A stretch of 64,000 nucleotides of DNA from Shewanella putrefaciens (GTDB taxonomy: Bacteria; Pseudomonadota; Gammaproteobacteria; Enterobacterales; Shewanellaceae). Every line of letters starts with the position of its first letter. The stretch's first letter is position 1. Below, piece after piece: positions 33,874 to 42,578 of this stretch. The notes under the pieces are model-generated. The model was not told the DNA's origin. It made no database searches and was given only the letters and a program-made list of their open reading frames with translations. The stretch covers positions 1,568,501-1,632,500 of the forward strand of contig NZ_CP066369.1 in the NCBI RefSeq assembly GCF_016406305.1, written 5' to 3'. The translations under genes and the position numbers were made by a program.

Positions 33874-35220
33874 ATGATGCTTAACTCGCATTTGCCCTAT
33901 ACAGCCAAGCTCGGTTATCCCAGGACGTTCAGTATGCCTCCAATCAAATATAACAGTGCGCTCGATGCGGTTGCGTTAATTCAAAGCGGCGAGACGCTGT
34001 GGACCCATTCCATGGGGGCAACCCCACGAGTGCTACTCGATGCGCTGGCCAAGCACGCGCTCACTAAAGATAATCTCACATTATTACAATTACATACCGA
34101 GGGTGCTGAATCCTTAAGTCATCCAAGTTTAAAGGGACATTTACGCCATCGATGCTTTTTTGGTGGCGTGCCGACGCGGGCCTTGCTGCAAAATGGTGAT
34201 GCGGATTATGTGCCGATTTTTCTCTCTGAGGTCCCTAAGCTGTTTCGCTCCGGTGAGCAAAAAATCGATACCGCGATTATTCAAGTCTCACCGCCGGATA
34301 GGCATGGTATGTGTTCGCTGGGGATTTCGGTCGAAGCGACACTCGCCGCCTGCCAAGTGGCAGGCAAGATCATCGCCCATATTAATCCGCAAATGCCACG
34401 CACCCACGGCGATGGCTTTATCCATATCGACCGTTTTGCCGCCGTGTATGAAGAAAGTGCGGCCCTGCCAATCCATTCCTTCGGCACGGGCGATGCCGTG
34501 AGTTTGGCGATAGGCAAAAATGTCGCCCAGTTGGTGCGCGATGGCGATTGCCTGCAAATGGGCATAGGCGCGATTCCCGATGCGGTGTTATCTTGCTTAA
34601 CCGAGCATAGGGATTTAGGCGTTCATACTGAGCTGTTTTCTGACGGTATACTGCAACTGGTTGAAAAGGGTGTGATTAACAACAGCAAGAAGCGTTTTTA
34701 TCCCGGTAAATTGGTGACAGGTTTTGCCCTTGGTAGTCAGAAATTATACGACTATGTGGACGATAATCCCGGGGTGATTTTTATGGATATAGAGCAAGTG
34801 AACGACACTTCCATTATCCGAAAAAATCCCAATGTGATGGCGATTAACTCGGCGTTACAGGTGGATATCTCCGGCCAAGTGTGCGCCGATTCCATTGGCA
34901 CTAAAATCTATTCCGGCGTCGGTGGACAGATGGATTTTATTCGCGGCGCTTGTTTATCCGAAGGCGGTCGCTCTGTGATTGCCCTGCCAAGCACCGCCGC
35001 GGAGGGCACTATTTCCCGTATCGCCACTGTGTTATCCCCGGGTGCGGGTGTGGTCACCACTCGGGCCCATGTGCATTATATTGTGACCGAATACGGCGCC
35101 GCCAATCTGCGCGGCCGCAGCCTGCGCGAGCGGGCACAAGCCTTGATCGCCATCGCCCACCCCGATTTTAGGGACCAACTGAGCCGCGATGCCTTTGAGG
35201 TATGGGGATTAAGGGTGTAG
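33874..35220 (+). CDS. Acetyl-CoA hydrolase / CoA-transferase family protein
   Basis: A 448-residue protein of the 4-hydroxybutyrate CoA-transferase / acetyl-CoA hydrolase family (Cat1/Cat2-like). Visible blocks are ADYVPIFLSEVP, then PPDRHGMCSLGISVEAT, GIGAIPDAVL, and HTELFSDG with the catalytic Glu that forms the CoA thioester. The C-terminal VVTTRAHVHYIVTEYGAANLRGRSL follows. It moves CoA between acyl groups or hydrolyses an acyl-CoA. The ATG at 33934 has AGGA eight bases upstream and would remove 20 residues, so that shorter start is a serious alternative. It is separated from the upstream cluster by a terminator, yet the shared acyl-CoA theme suggests a linked role. Confidence 0.82.
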   Translation: MMLNSHLPYTAKLGYPRTFSMPPIKYNSALDAVALIQSGETLWTHSMGATPRVLLDALAKHALTKDNLTLLQLHTEGAESLSHPSLKGHLRHRCFFGGVPTRALLQNGDADYVPIFLSEVPKLFRSGEQKIDTAIIQVSPPDRHGMCSLGISVEATLAACQVAGKIIAHINPQMPRTHGDGFIHIDRFAAVYEESAALPIHSFGTGDAVSLAIGKNVAQLVRDGDCLQMGIGAIPDAVLSCLTEHRDLGVHTELFSDGILQLVEKGVINNSKKRFYPGKLVTGFALGSQKLYDYVDDNPGVIFMDIEQVNDTSIIRKNPNVMAINSALQVDISGQVCADSIGTKIYSGVGGQMDFIRGACLSEGGRSVIALPSTAAEGTISRIATVLSPGAGVVTTRAHVHYIVTEYGAANLRGRSLRERAQALIAIAHPDFRDQLSRDAFEVWGLRV

Positions 35221-35267
35221 TTTTAGCGTTTTTAAGCCGTTTTTAAAGCTTTGGAGAAGCCAACACT

Positions 35268-35537
35268 ATGAATCAAGAAGCACCTTCAGTAGCAGGAAAA
35301 GCCATCTTAGACGCCGTAGAACAGCAAATAAAAAATAATGATCCACCTAAGGTAAAACAAACATTAAAACGACTAAAATCTTTGGGCATAAGTCGAAAGG
35401 AATCAATAAAATATATCGCCTGTGCCTTATCGATTGAAATATTTGGTGTACTTCAAAACGAAGAGGAATTTAACCCTCAGCGTTACAATCAAAACTTGGA
35501 TAAATTGCCAGAACTGCCGTGGGAAGATGAATTTTAA
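35268..35537 (+). CDS. Small conserved hypothetical protein
   Basis: An 89-residue soluble protein. It is mostly helical in its first two thirds (GKAILDAVEQQIKNND, then KQTLKRLKSLGISRKESIKYI) and has an acidic, aromatic tail ending PELPWEDEF. I do not recognise the family. GGAG lies ten bases before the ATG. It is 47 bp after the CoA-transferase gene on the same strand and may share its transcript. Confidence 0.65.
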   Translation: MNQEAPSVAGKAILDAVEQQIKNNDPPKVKQTLKRLKSLGISRKESIKYIACALSIEIFGVLQNEEEFNPQRYNQNLDKLPELPWEDEF

Positions 35538-35691
35538 GTAGACATCATATTTGCAATCTCAATGCTTGCTCGGCACGAAAAATGAGAGATCTGGATTTTT
35601 TCTTGAAAGCTCTGGGGTATCAGAAGTTGGCTTAAGCATCCACTGGAATGAGAGCACTAATTGATGGATTCCAAGGCTACCAGTTTATTCC

Positions 35692-35724
35692 AACATAAAA
35701 ACACCAGCACAAGTGCTGGTGTTT
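35692..35724 (-). terminator. Terminator of the subtilase gene
   Basis: AAACACCAGCAC (35699-35710) and GTGCTGGTGTTT (35713-35724) form a perfect 12-bp stem. On the minus strand it is followed by TTATG after extra T residues. It is 35 bp past the subtilase stop. Confidence 0.85.
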
Positions 35725-35758
35725 GCTGCTAGAACATTGTCCTTATGCTGTCAGGTGA

Positions 35759-37324
35759 TTATTTACCTGAACAGCCATAGGTGGTGAGGTAGGCATTGGC
35801 GGCTTGTGCGTTGACAATACCGTAACCAAAGTAGTTATCTTTGCCTGCGGCACCCGCATCCATAGCGGTCGCTTTTAACGCCTTACGAATTTGGGTACCA
35901 GTACATTGTGAATGGTTAGACCATACCAGTGCAGCCATACCAGATACCGCAGGTGTTGCCATTGAGGTTCCGCTCATAAAGCCATAATCCACTGAATCGA
36001 TAGAGACAGTGGCATTTTGCGCTGCCAGCAAGTTTGCTCTGTCTTCTAATGCCGCGCCCACTGCAGGAATAGAAGTCGCATTGGTATCACCCAGAGTGCC
36101 GTAGAGCATGCCCGCTTCATTGTTGATCAGGATTGCACCCACACCGCCTGAGTTTTCGCAGTTCAGCACTTTATCGTGGAAGGAGATCACGCCGCGGTCG
36201 ATAACACAGACTTTACCGTTAGCGCCAGAATCAACGGCTTGCGCTGTGCCCATAAAATAAGTGTTGCCCGATGCTGAACCTGCGTTTTCCATTGCAGATG
36301 AGGTTACAGCTGCGCCATCGGCGGTTAAGGTTGACGCGGTTGCCATGCCAGCAGGGTAGGTTGAGAGGGTATCGACACCGCCAGCGGTGACTTCAACACA
36401 GATACCATCGTCGTTGACGGCTTTTTTACCACGGCCGCTCACGCAACTTGGAAACTGTGAGAAATCGGCAATATTGTTATTGGCATCGTTGGCGCCAATC
36501 ATCATGACCGATGGGTAACCCGCAGGATATGAGCGTACAGAGTTACCGTCGTTACCCGCGGCAGCGACCACTAAACCACCTGCGGCGGTAAAGGCATCAA
36601 AGGCGTTCTTTTCGGTATTGTTTGCCGCGCCGCCACCTAAGCTCATGCTAATAATGTTCGCGCCCGCATTGCTACATTTGTTCGCCGCATAGGCTAAGTC
36701 AGATGAATAACCCCAACCGGATGCATTGAATACTTTAACAATGTGCATAGGTACGCCAGGTGCCATACCGACCACACCTATGTTGTTATCTGCCGCGCCA
36801 ATGGTGCCGGCGACGTGAGTTCCATGTGGGCCACCGTTTTGGAACCAGTTGCCAGTACCTGAATCGTTATCGCCTGTGATGTTATTCCAGTTGAAATCTG
36901 GGTTTGAGTTGTCTAAACCTGAGTCAATAACACAGACCTTAATGCCCGCATTTGGATTGAAAGTCACTTGATTTGCACGGGATTGATATACGGCATAGGG
37001 CGTCACTTGCTGTGTCATTGGGTTGCCCGCATCGTCGTTATATAGCGCCATTGGCTGACGACGGACGTCTTCTTCAATTAGGGTAATATGTGGGTTATTC
37101 AGTAGTCCTTTCACTTGCGCTAGGTCTTTCCCTGCAAAAGTCGCCGCAATAAACTCATCCCCTTCGAGTTTGATTTCGCCGCCTAATTTTTTAGCGAGTG
37201 CCTTAACGACGCCCTTGTGTCCCGCTTCAACTTGAATGACATAACGATTGTCATCGGCTTGTGCTTGGGCGATAACGCCAACAGATAAAGCGATGATGGC
37301 ACTGGCAATTTTGGTTAATTTCAT
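35759..37324 (-). CDS. Secreted subtilisin-like serine protease (S8)
   Basis: A 521-residue preproprotein. The signal peptide is residues 1-23 (ending AQAQA), then an I9-type propeptide runs to about residue 90. The catalytic triad is Asp134 (VCVIDSGLD), His170 (HGTHVAGTIG) and Ser454 (GTSMATPAVSG). A protease-associated (PA) domain is inserted between about 335 and 425 (VCVIDRGVISFHDK, then GGVGAILINNE). The start at 37324 is chosen because GGAG lies upstream and the signal peptide begins there; the frame extends further upstream without a signal. It is an extracellular protease, probably for peptide nutrition. It has its own terminator. Confidence 0.92.
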   Translation of the reverse strand: MKLTKIASAIIALSVGVIAQAQADDNRYVIQVEAGHKGVVKALAKKLGGEIKLEGDEFIAATFAGKDLAQVKGLLNNPHITLIEEDVRRQPMALYNDDAGNPMTQQVTPYAVYQSRANQVTFNPNAGIKVCVIDSGLDNSNPDFNWNNITGDNDSGTGNWFQNGGPHGTHVAGTIGAADNNIGVVGMAPGVPMHIVKVFNASGWGYSSDLAYAANKCSNAGANIISMSLGGGAANNTEKNAFDAFTAAGGLVVAAAGNDGNSVRSYPAGYPSVMMIGANDANNNIADFSQFPSCVSGRGKKAVNDDGICVEVTAGGVDTLSTYPAGMATASTLTADGAAVTSSAMENAGSASGNTYFMGTAQAVDSGANGKVCVIDRGVISFHDKVLNCENSGGVGAILINNEAGMLYGTLGDTNATSIPAVGAALEDRANLLAAQNATVSIDSVDYGFMSGTSMATPAVSGMAALVWSNHSQCTGTQIRKALKATAMDAGAAGKDNYFGYGIVNAQAANAYLTTYGCSGK

Positions 37325-37663
37325 TGTTCTTGCTCCATTTGTTATCAAAGTTATAAGTCCTAAGCTGCATGGAATATCTAGCTGCATCCCTATGCTGCGA
37401 CTAAAGTCTGAGTACTTAGGAAATTGCAAACTAACACAGGGGAAATTAATTAACAAATAAATAACACTTGTACAAAAGTGTAACATCACGAGGGTGTAAA
37501 AAAATAGTGACAGATTTTATGGGGGATAAATAGGGGTTTGGTTGTAGCGTGTTGAGGTAAGCATATGAAGCTAATGGATTTTTAATGCATTAGCTCTTGG
37601 GATGCTTGGGATTGGCGGGCTTAAAAAGTGATCTAAATAAGCAATCTAAATAATCAATGCAGG
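37325..37663. other. Upstream region of the subtilase gene
   Basis: This 339-bp AT-rich stretch contains no gene. It should hold the subtilase promoter. ACACTT (37464-37469) and AAGTGT (37476-37481) form a 6-bp inverted repeat about 140 bp upstream of the start, a possible operator of unknown factor. Confidence 0.4.
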
Positions 37664-38212
37664 TTATTTACCCATGCACTCTGCTAACAACTTAACGAAA
37701 AAGTCGCTACCTTTGCGCTCGCAAAAGGCGATATTGCGCTCTGGAATAGATTCGGGATCGGTATAGCTGGCTAAGGCTAACTCCATGCTGGCTTCGCGGA
37801 TAATATGCAGGGTTGGGTAGGGCGCGCGGTTGGTAAAATTGGCCGGGGCGTCCTGTGGTTCACCATCGAAACAGTAATCGGGGTGGAAGGTGGCGAGTTG
37901 ATAAACCCCTTCATATTCGTTGTCGATTAACTCGTCATTGGCCAGATCGACAAGGTCGAGGAAGGCATAAAAGCCCTCAAAACCTCGGGGCAGAATAAAC
38001 AGCGTGGTTTCGGCTTCGGGGTGCGTGTCGAGATATTGGCATTCTTCGATCAATGCCTTAAGCACAAGCTTAACCTTAGTCTGCTCCATCACATGATAGC
38101 GAATACTGCCACGCTCGACTTCTCGTCTGGCGAAGGGGCAAATATTGTATTTCATGATCACTTTTTTGACCCAGTTATCGGTTTGTTGCGTGATCAGGTC
38201 AAGTTCATTCAT
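37664..38212 (-). CDS. DUF1415 family protein
   Basis: A 182-residue cytoplasmic protein matching the DUF1415 pattern: WVKKVIMKYNICPFARREVE near the N-terminus, TTLFILPRGFEGFYAFLDLVD in the middle, and YQLATFHPDYCFDGEP, then NRAPYPTLHIIREAS. The conserved Cys (CPFA, YCFD) and His/Asp residues suggest metal or cofactor binding, but the function is not known to me. It follows the LysE-type exporter gene by 40 bp on the same strand and could be co-transcribed. Confidence 0.85.
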   Translation of the reverse strand: MNELDLITQQTDNWVKKVIMKYNICPFARREVERGSIRYHVMEQTKVKLVLKALIEECQYLDTHPEAETTLFILPRGFEGFYAFLDLVDLANDELIDNEYEGVYQLATFHPDYCFDGEPQDAPANFTNRAPYPTLHIIREASMELALASYTDPESIPERNIAFCERKGSDFFVKLLAECMGK

Positions 38213-38252
38213 AGTGGATTTGGGCTCTGGGTTTTACTGCTGGCATAAAAAA

Positions 38253-38846
38253 CTAGGGGGCGATCATAGGGATGATAGACGCCACAAGCAAGACTGCCAT
38301 AGTGATATTAAAGATCTTCTGTTGGCGCTCATTTTTTAAAATGCGTTTAAGGGCCACGCCAAACCCCAGCCAAACCACGGCGCAGGGGAAGGCGACACAT
38401 AAAAATACCATCGCAATAGTGATTATCTGCGGGGTTAAATCTTGCTGCACTGAGGTAAAAGTGGCAATCGCGCCCACGGCCATGATCCAACCCTTAGGAT
38501 TCACCCACTGAAAGGCCGCCGCTTGAATAAAACTAAAGGGTTTAGCCACGGTTTTACCTTCCATCTTGCTACTGCTGTTGGCAATCAGCCAAGAGAGATA
38601 CAAAAGGTAACCTATACCAACGACTTTAATGATTTGGTGAATGATAGGATAGGCTTGGAACAGTGCGCTTAAGCCTAAGCCTATGGCGAGGATCATGGTC
38701 GGAAAGCCAAGGCTGATGCCCATCAAATGCGGAATACTGCGTTTAACCCCAAAATTCACGCCCGATGTCATTAACATTATATTGTTCGGCCCTGGGGTGA
38801 TCCCCGAAGAAAAGGCAAACAGCGCGATAGCGAGTATTAACTCCAT
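38253..38846 (-). CDS. LysE/RhtB-family amino acid exporter
   Basis: A 197-residue membrane protein with about six hydrophobic helices. It has the family N-terminal motif GITPGPNNIMLMTSG (residues about 15-29) and the later FQWVNPKGWIMAVGA. This is the pattern of RhtB/LysE exporters for amino acids such as homoserine, threonine or cysteine; the substrate is not deducible. Length is slightly below the usual 205. Confidence 0.88.
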   Translation of the reverse strand: MELILAIALFAFSSGITPGPNNIMLMTSGVNFGVKRSIPHLMGISLGFPTMILAIGLGLSALFQAYPIIHQIIKVVGIGYLLYLSWLIANSSSKMEGKTVAKPFSFIQAAAFQWVNPKGWIMAVGAIATFTSVQQDLTPQIITIAMVFLCVAFPCAVVWLGFGVALKRILKNERQQKIFNITMAVLLVASIIPMIAP

Positions 38847-39190
38847 AGATAGATCTCACACCTTTGGTTTTGATTTTATGGCATTGTGATTTAAGGGGAT
38901 GTAGCCGTCTGCAAATTAACTGTCTGGAATTTAACTGCCAGTCATTTAACCGCCGGCAATAGCGCAATCCACCATCCTGAGCCGTTGCAGGCGAAGCATT
39001 CTAGCGGTTAAAGAGCACCGCGCCTATATGACAGAATGAGTTTATAAAGTAAAAATAATAACAAAATATGTTTAGGCGATACCCTATCGGGATAAATGGA
39101 TTTAACACTATGATGCATATTGACTTTCGGTCTTAGAAATAACAACTATCCTTAAGTTTTCAAAAATAATAGAGGTAAGGGAGCAAGAGT
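38847..39190. other. Divergent intergenic region
   Basis: This 344-bp region lies between the LysE-type gene (minus) and the DUF4136 lipoprotein gene (plus). The right half is AT-rich and should hold the lipoprotein promoter. I see no gene, RNA or strong repeat. Confidence 0.45.
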
Positions 39191-39796
39191 ATGAGTGCAC
39201 TACAGCAAGTTTGCCGCCAATTCGTATTACTCGTGTGTGGCCTACTGAGTCTTACGGCCTGTGTGAGTATGGATGACAATGCACAGCCGCTCAGAACCAC
39301 TATAGTCATGTCGGGCGATCTGAGTCAGCTACCGTCATCTGCCATGACCTACAGTTGGCATCCGCAGTTGCAAAAAATCTTTGTTGACGACCGCTTGGAT
39401 AAGCAAGTCGTATTGAAACATATGCAAGATACCCTCAAAAAATCCATGCTGAGTAAGGGATATCGCTGGGTTGAAGATCCACTGTTGGCGGATTTCCAGG
39501 TGGGGTTTGGTGTCGCCATGGGAACTGAAATGACGGATGAGCAAATTTTAGCCGCGGCGGGGCTTGTCGCAGGCCTATCGACCGAGGGGGTAAATACTAA
39601 AAAATATGATAAAGGTTCGATTCTGATCAGCTTTTTTAGGCCTATTGGCGTTGCCGGACAACCCTATGAAATGGTGTGGCGGGTATTAGCCCAAGGTTTT
39701 GCCAATATTAAAGATATGGATGAGCTTACTGAGAGGTTTGATGGATTAGTCGATGAAATGTTGTTATCGCTACCTGCAACCCAAGCGGTGCAATAG
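39191..39796 (+). CDS. DUF4136-type lipoprotein
   Basis: A 201-residue protein with a lipoprotein signal (LLSLTAC, Cys near residue 24). The body has the DUF4136-like pattern, with TYSWHPQ followed by a D-R segment, MQDTLKKSMLSKGYRWVEDPLLADFQVGFGV near residues 76-106, and YEMVWRVLAQGFANIKD near the end. The protein should be anchored to a membrane facing the periplasm. Its function is unknown. GTAAGGGAG precedes the ATG. Two alternative hairpins follow the gene. Confidence 0.78.
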   Translation: MSALQQVCRQFVLLVCGLLSLTACVSMDDNAQPLRTTIVMSGDLSQLPSSAMTYSWHPQLQKIFVDDRLDKQVVLKHMQDTLKKSMLSKGYRWVEDPLLADFQVGFGVAMGTEMTDEQILAAAGLVAGLSTEGVNTKKYDKGSILISFFRPIGVAGQPYEMVWRVLAQGFANIKDMDELTERFDGLVDEMLLSLPATQAVQ

Positions 39797-39858
39797 CACT
39801 GTTATCTCGGCGCTGTTATCTTGGCACTGTTTATAAGTGGCATTAGTAAGGTGGCAGG

Positions 39859-39901
39859 CATAAGGCGACAGTCGTGAGGCGAGTAAGATACTCGCCTTAT
39901 G
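39859..39901 (+). terminator. Two mutually exclusive hairpins after the lipoprotein gene
   Basis: AGGCGAGTA (39877-39885) pairs with TACTCGCCT (39889-39897) around loop AGA. Alternatively, CATAAGGCGA (39859-39868) pairs perfectly with TCGCCTTATG (39892-39901). Both share the right arm. There is no proper T-run, so termination is uncertain. Confidence 0.4.
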
Positions 39902-40024
39902 ATCTTGCGGGAACACGAGTTTAGGATGCCGTAATTATTGGTAGAGTGTTCACTGAACCTACAGATTACAGGCATTTTACAGGACTGGGATGTTACGCCC
40001 GCTGAGGATTTATAAAGGGAGATT

Positions 40025-40426
40025 ATGATGGCGCAAAGTATCTTTGTTAATTTAGCGGTTGAAAGTGTTCAGAAATCACGGGTTTTTTACTCCGGCCTGG
40101 GTTTTGGTATCAATGAGCAATACAGCAATGAGCAGGCTGCCTGCGTCGTTATTGCGGACAATATTTTTGTGATGCTGCTGGCTAAGCCGTTTTTCTCAGG
40201 TTTTACGGATAAGGCCATTGCCGATGCCCATTCTATTACTGAGGTGCTCAACTGTCTTGACTGTGAAAGTCGGCAGCGTGTCGACCAACTGGTGAAGCTC
40301 GCAGAGCAACATGGCGGCAAAGCCTACCGTGAAGCCAAGGAGCAAGGTTTTATGTATGGCCATGGCTTTGAAGATCCCGATGGGCATATCTGGGAACTTG
40401 TCTATATGCCAGCGCAAGTCGGTTAG
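40025..40426 (+). CDS. VOC-family (glyoxalase-like) protein
   Basis: A 133-residue protein of the vicinal oxygen chelate superfamily. It starts IFVNLAVESVQKSRVFYSGLGF, the common opening of these proteins, and ends FEDPDGHIWELVYM, which carries the usual metal-ligand Glu. Members include glyoxalases, dioxygenases and resistance proteins, so the substrate is open. Two ATGs (40025, 40028) follow GGGAG; either may start translation. Confidence 0.82.
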   Translation: MMAQSIFVNLAVESVQKSRVFYSGLGFGINEQYSNEQAACVVIADNIFVMLLAKPFFSGFTDKAIADAHSITEVLNCLDCESRQRVDQLVKLAEQHGGKAYREAKEQGFMYGHGFEDPDGHIWELVYMPAQVG

Positions 40427-40538
40427 TGCATCCTCTTGCACACTCCTCTAAACCAAGCTTGTCCAATAATAGCGCGCGTTGCGTGAGGCCTAAGCTGTAC
40501 ACAACGCAGCGCGCCTATGTTTAATTAACCAGCCTATC

Positions 40539-41108
40539 TTAAGCTGGCTTTTTCCCTCGGTTGGATATATGAGTCTCAAGAAATTCCTTTATAAAATCAA
40601 AATCATCCACATTTATTTCCCTAGGCGTGAACGACACTTGGCCGGAAATGTGGGTAAAGTTGATCGTCAAGGTGCGTATGCCTCTGCGTTTTGAGTATTT
40701 TGTACTGGCAATCTCATCCAAAGGGACAAACTGCTGCTTCATTTCAAAAAGATGAAATTCGGCATCGTAAACATGAAAAATGAGGCCTTCTTGATAGATA
40801 TCGATGTAATAGCCATCAGGTCCCGCTTCGGCAAATTTCCTCTGTTCATCTTTAGCGGCTTTGCCTAGTCTTATCGATTCAGAAATGATCATGAAGACGA
40901 AGAAAAATGCCACCACAACGGCTAAAACGACAACAATTGTAAATCCTATATCCCATGGTTCTTCTGATAGCGATGCCGTCAATTCCTTCCAAGGGCCGCT
41001 TGCTATTATCAGCGGGATTATCAAGAGCAAAAATATTCCAGATTGCTTACTACGTAATTTTTGCTGGAATGCACAGCGACGGATAAAATTTTGAGGTCCT
41101 TGTTTCAT
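40539..41108 (-). CDS. Inner-membrane protein with cytoplasmic C-terminal domain, unknown
   Basis: A 189-residue protein. Two hydrophobic helices (about residues 25-42 and 56-76) are followed by a soluble domain of about 110 residues with alternating strands. That domain has YYIDIYQEGLIFHVYDAEFHLF, then FVPLDEIASTKYSKRRGIRTLTINF and ISFTPREI-like segments, and may be PH-like in fold. I do not recognise a named family. It is isolated, with convergent or divergent neighbours on both sides. Confidence 0.6.
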   Translation of the reverse strand: MKQGPQNFIRRCAFQQKLRSKQSGIFLLLIIPLIIASGPWKELTASLSEEPWDIGFTIVVVLAVVVAFFFVFMIISESIRLGKAAKDEQRKFAEAGPDGYYIDIYQEGLIFHVYDAEFHLFEMKQQFVPLDEIASTKYSKRRGIRTLTINFTHISGQVSFTPREINVDDFDFIKEFLETHISNRGKKPA

Positions 41109-41419
41109 AAAGTATTTTCCATATAAATATTTTTACCGTGGAGAAGCCGAGCGCCATTTTCATCCATATGAACGCAGGGCGTGAGTGCTAATGAGTTATT
41201 GCAAGATGAGGGTAATCAATCGTGCTAAATACTGGGACTGCACCAATGTTTTGGGTATGAGCCTGTTGAGGTTCTATTCTCTGCATGTCGTTCAGCATAT
41301 CGACGTTCTACTTAAGCTATCTAGACGCTTTACTACTGTCATCTAACGGTTTAGTAATGAGTGTGCTGACAGCCATAATGGATTCCAACACACTCATTTG
41401 ACATGAATTTTAACTTATA
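41109..41419. other. Intergenic region, nothing recognised
   Basis: This 311-bp stretch lies between two minus-strand genes. It should hold the upstream region of the membrane-protein gene. I see no gene, strong repeat or terminator in it. Confidence 0.4.
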
Positions 41420-42244
41420 TCAGTCAGTTAATGCCACACTCACTTCATAGGCGCTAAATTTACGGATATTAATCACACCGGTATCGAAGATTAAATATTG
41501 GCCTTTAATGCCCTGCAAAATCCCGCTGACAACGGCTTCCTTGTCAAAATTATGGGAGGTGATTTTTTTCGGGAAAGCGTCAATCGGATAATGAATGGCT
41601 TGGATCTCTGCCCGCAAGCGCTCGATACTGTAATCCCCTTTTTGCATGCCGATTTCGTGCAACTTAGCCTCAATCAGGGGGATCAGTTCTGCCGCCTTTT
41701 CGGTTAAATCTATATCCTCGGCGTGGCCCTTGAGCATCGCTTGCCAATGGGTTTTGTCGTTAATCAGTTTCGCCAGTTCCACTTCCACTAGGCCAGAAAT
41801 TTGCCGAGTAGCGACCTTAAATATCGGTAAACCTTGGGTGGCCCCTTGGTCTATCCAGCGGGTGGGTAGCTGCGTATGGCGGGTGATACCCACTTTGATG
41901 CCCGAGGTATTAGACAAATAAACATAATGCGGCACAAAACAATGGCTCTGGGCCCACTCTGGCTCCCGGCAAGTGCCTTGATCGAAATGACAGGTTTCTG
42001 GCTTCATGATGCACATATCGCAACTGGCGAGTTTTTGCATACAGACAAAGCAGTGGCCTTGGGAATAGCTTTTCTTGGTTTTTTTACCGCAGTTACAGCA
42101 GAAGATATTACCCGTGTGAGTTAAAGTTAATTGTTTTCCAATCAATGGATTGAGCGGTAATAATCCATCACCGACAACCAGTTGATATTGCACTAGCTGC
42201 GCGTCATCTAAATGTGCGCGCATTTTTTTTAGCGTTCCTAACAT
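41420..42244 (-). CDS. DUF2797 family protein with Cys-rich zinc-binding segment
   Basis: A 274-residue protein. Residues of about 47-100 are Cys-rich (FCCNCGKKTKK, then GHCFVCMQKLASCDMC and later ETCHFDQGTC), which suggests one or two zinc sites. The next block HYVYLSNTSGIKVGITR and QLPTRWIDQGA resembles a GIY-YIG-like fold, as proposed for this family. The C-terminal part ends in a beta-rich segment with LIFDTGVINIRKFSAYEV. It is a cytoplasmic protein of unknown role, possibly nucleic-acid related. Confidence 0.82.
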   Translation of the reverse strand: MLGTLKKMRAHLDDAQLVQYQLVVGDGLLPLNPLIGKQLTLTHTGNIFCCNCGKKTKKSYSQGHCFVCMQKLASCDMCIMKPETCHFDQGTCREPEWAQSHCFVPHYVYLSNTSGIKVGITRHTQLPTRWIDQGATQGLPIFKVATRQISGLVEVELAKLINDKTHWQAMLKGHAEDIDLTEKAAELIPLIEAKLHEIGMQKGDYSIERLRAEIQAIHYPIDAFPKKITSHNFDKEAVVSGILQGIKGQYLIFDTGVINIRKFSAYEVSVALTD

Positions 42245-42578
42245 GGGTATTCCTAGTTTTGATAATGTCCTGAGTCAGATAAGGACATCATTAGCGAATT
42301 TTGTGCGTTCGTTATTGCTTGGCGTGCAGTATACAAGATTATCCAAGCCAGTTTAGATAGGCTTTTCGATAAATGAGCCGATAAGTGAGGCGGTATCACT
42401 GGCGAAGCAAACTGATTCAGTGTTTTTAAATGAGATCCTCAGCCAAGCTAAGAGCTTGCAGTTGCGTGCTAAAAAGTAACCATTCCAGAAATGGGTTAAG
42501 TACCTAGTTGCAACATATTTGGACAAGACTCCCGCATCTGGGTAATCTTGTGATCCCTTTGAATGCCGAGGTTTTATC
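42245..42578. other. Divergent promoter region
   Basis: This 334-bp region lies between the DUF2797 gene and the EamA gene, transcribed away from each other. It should contain both promoters. I see no gene or notable repeat. Confidence 0.4.
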
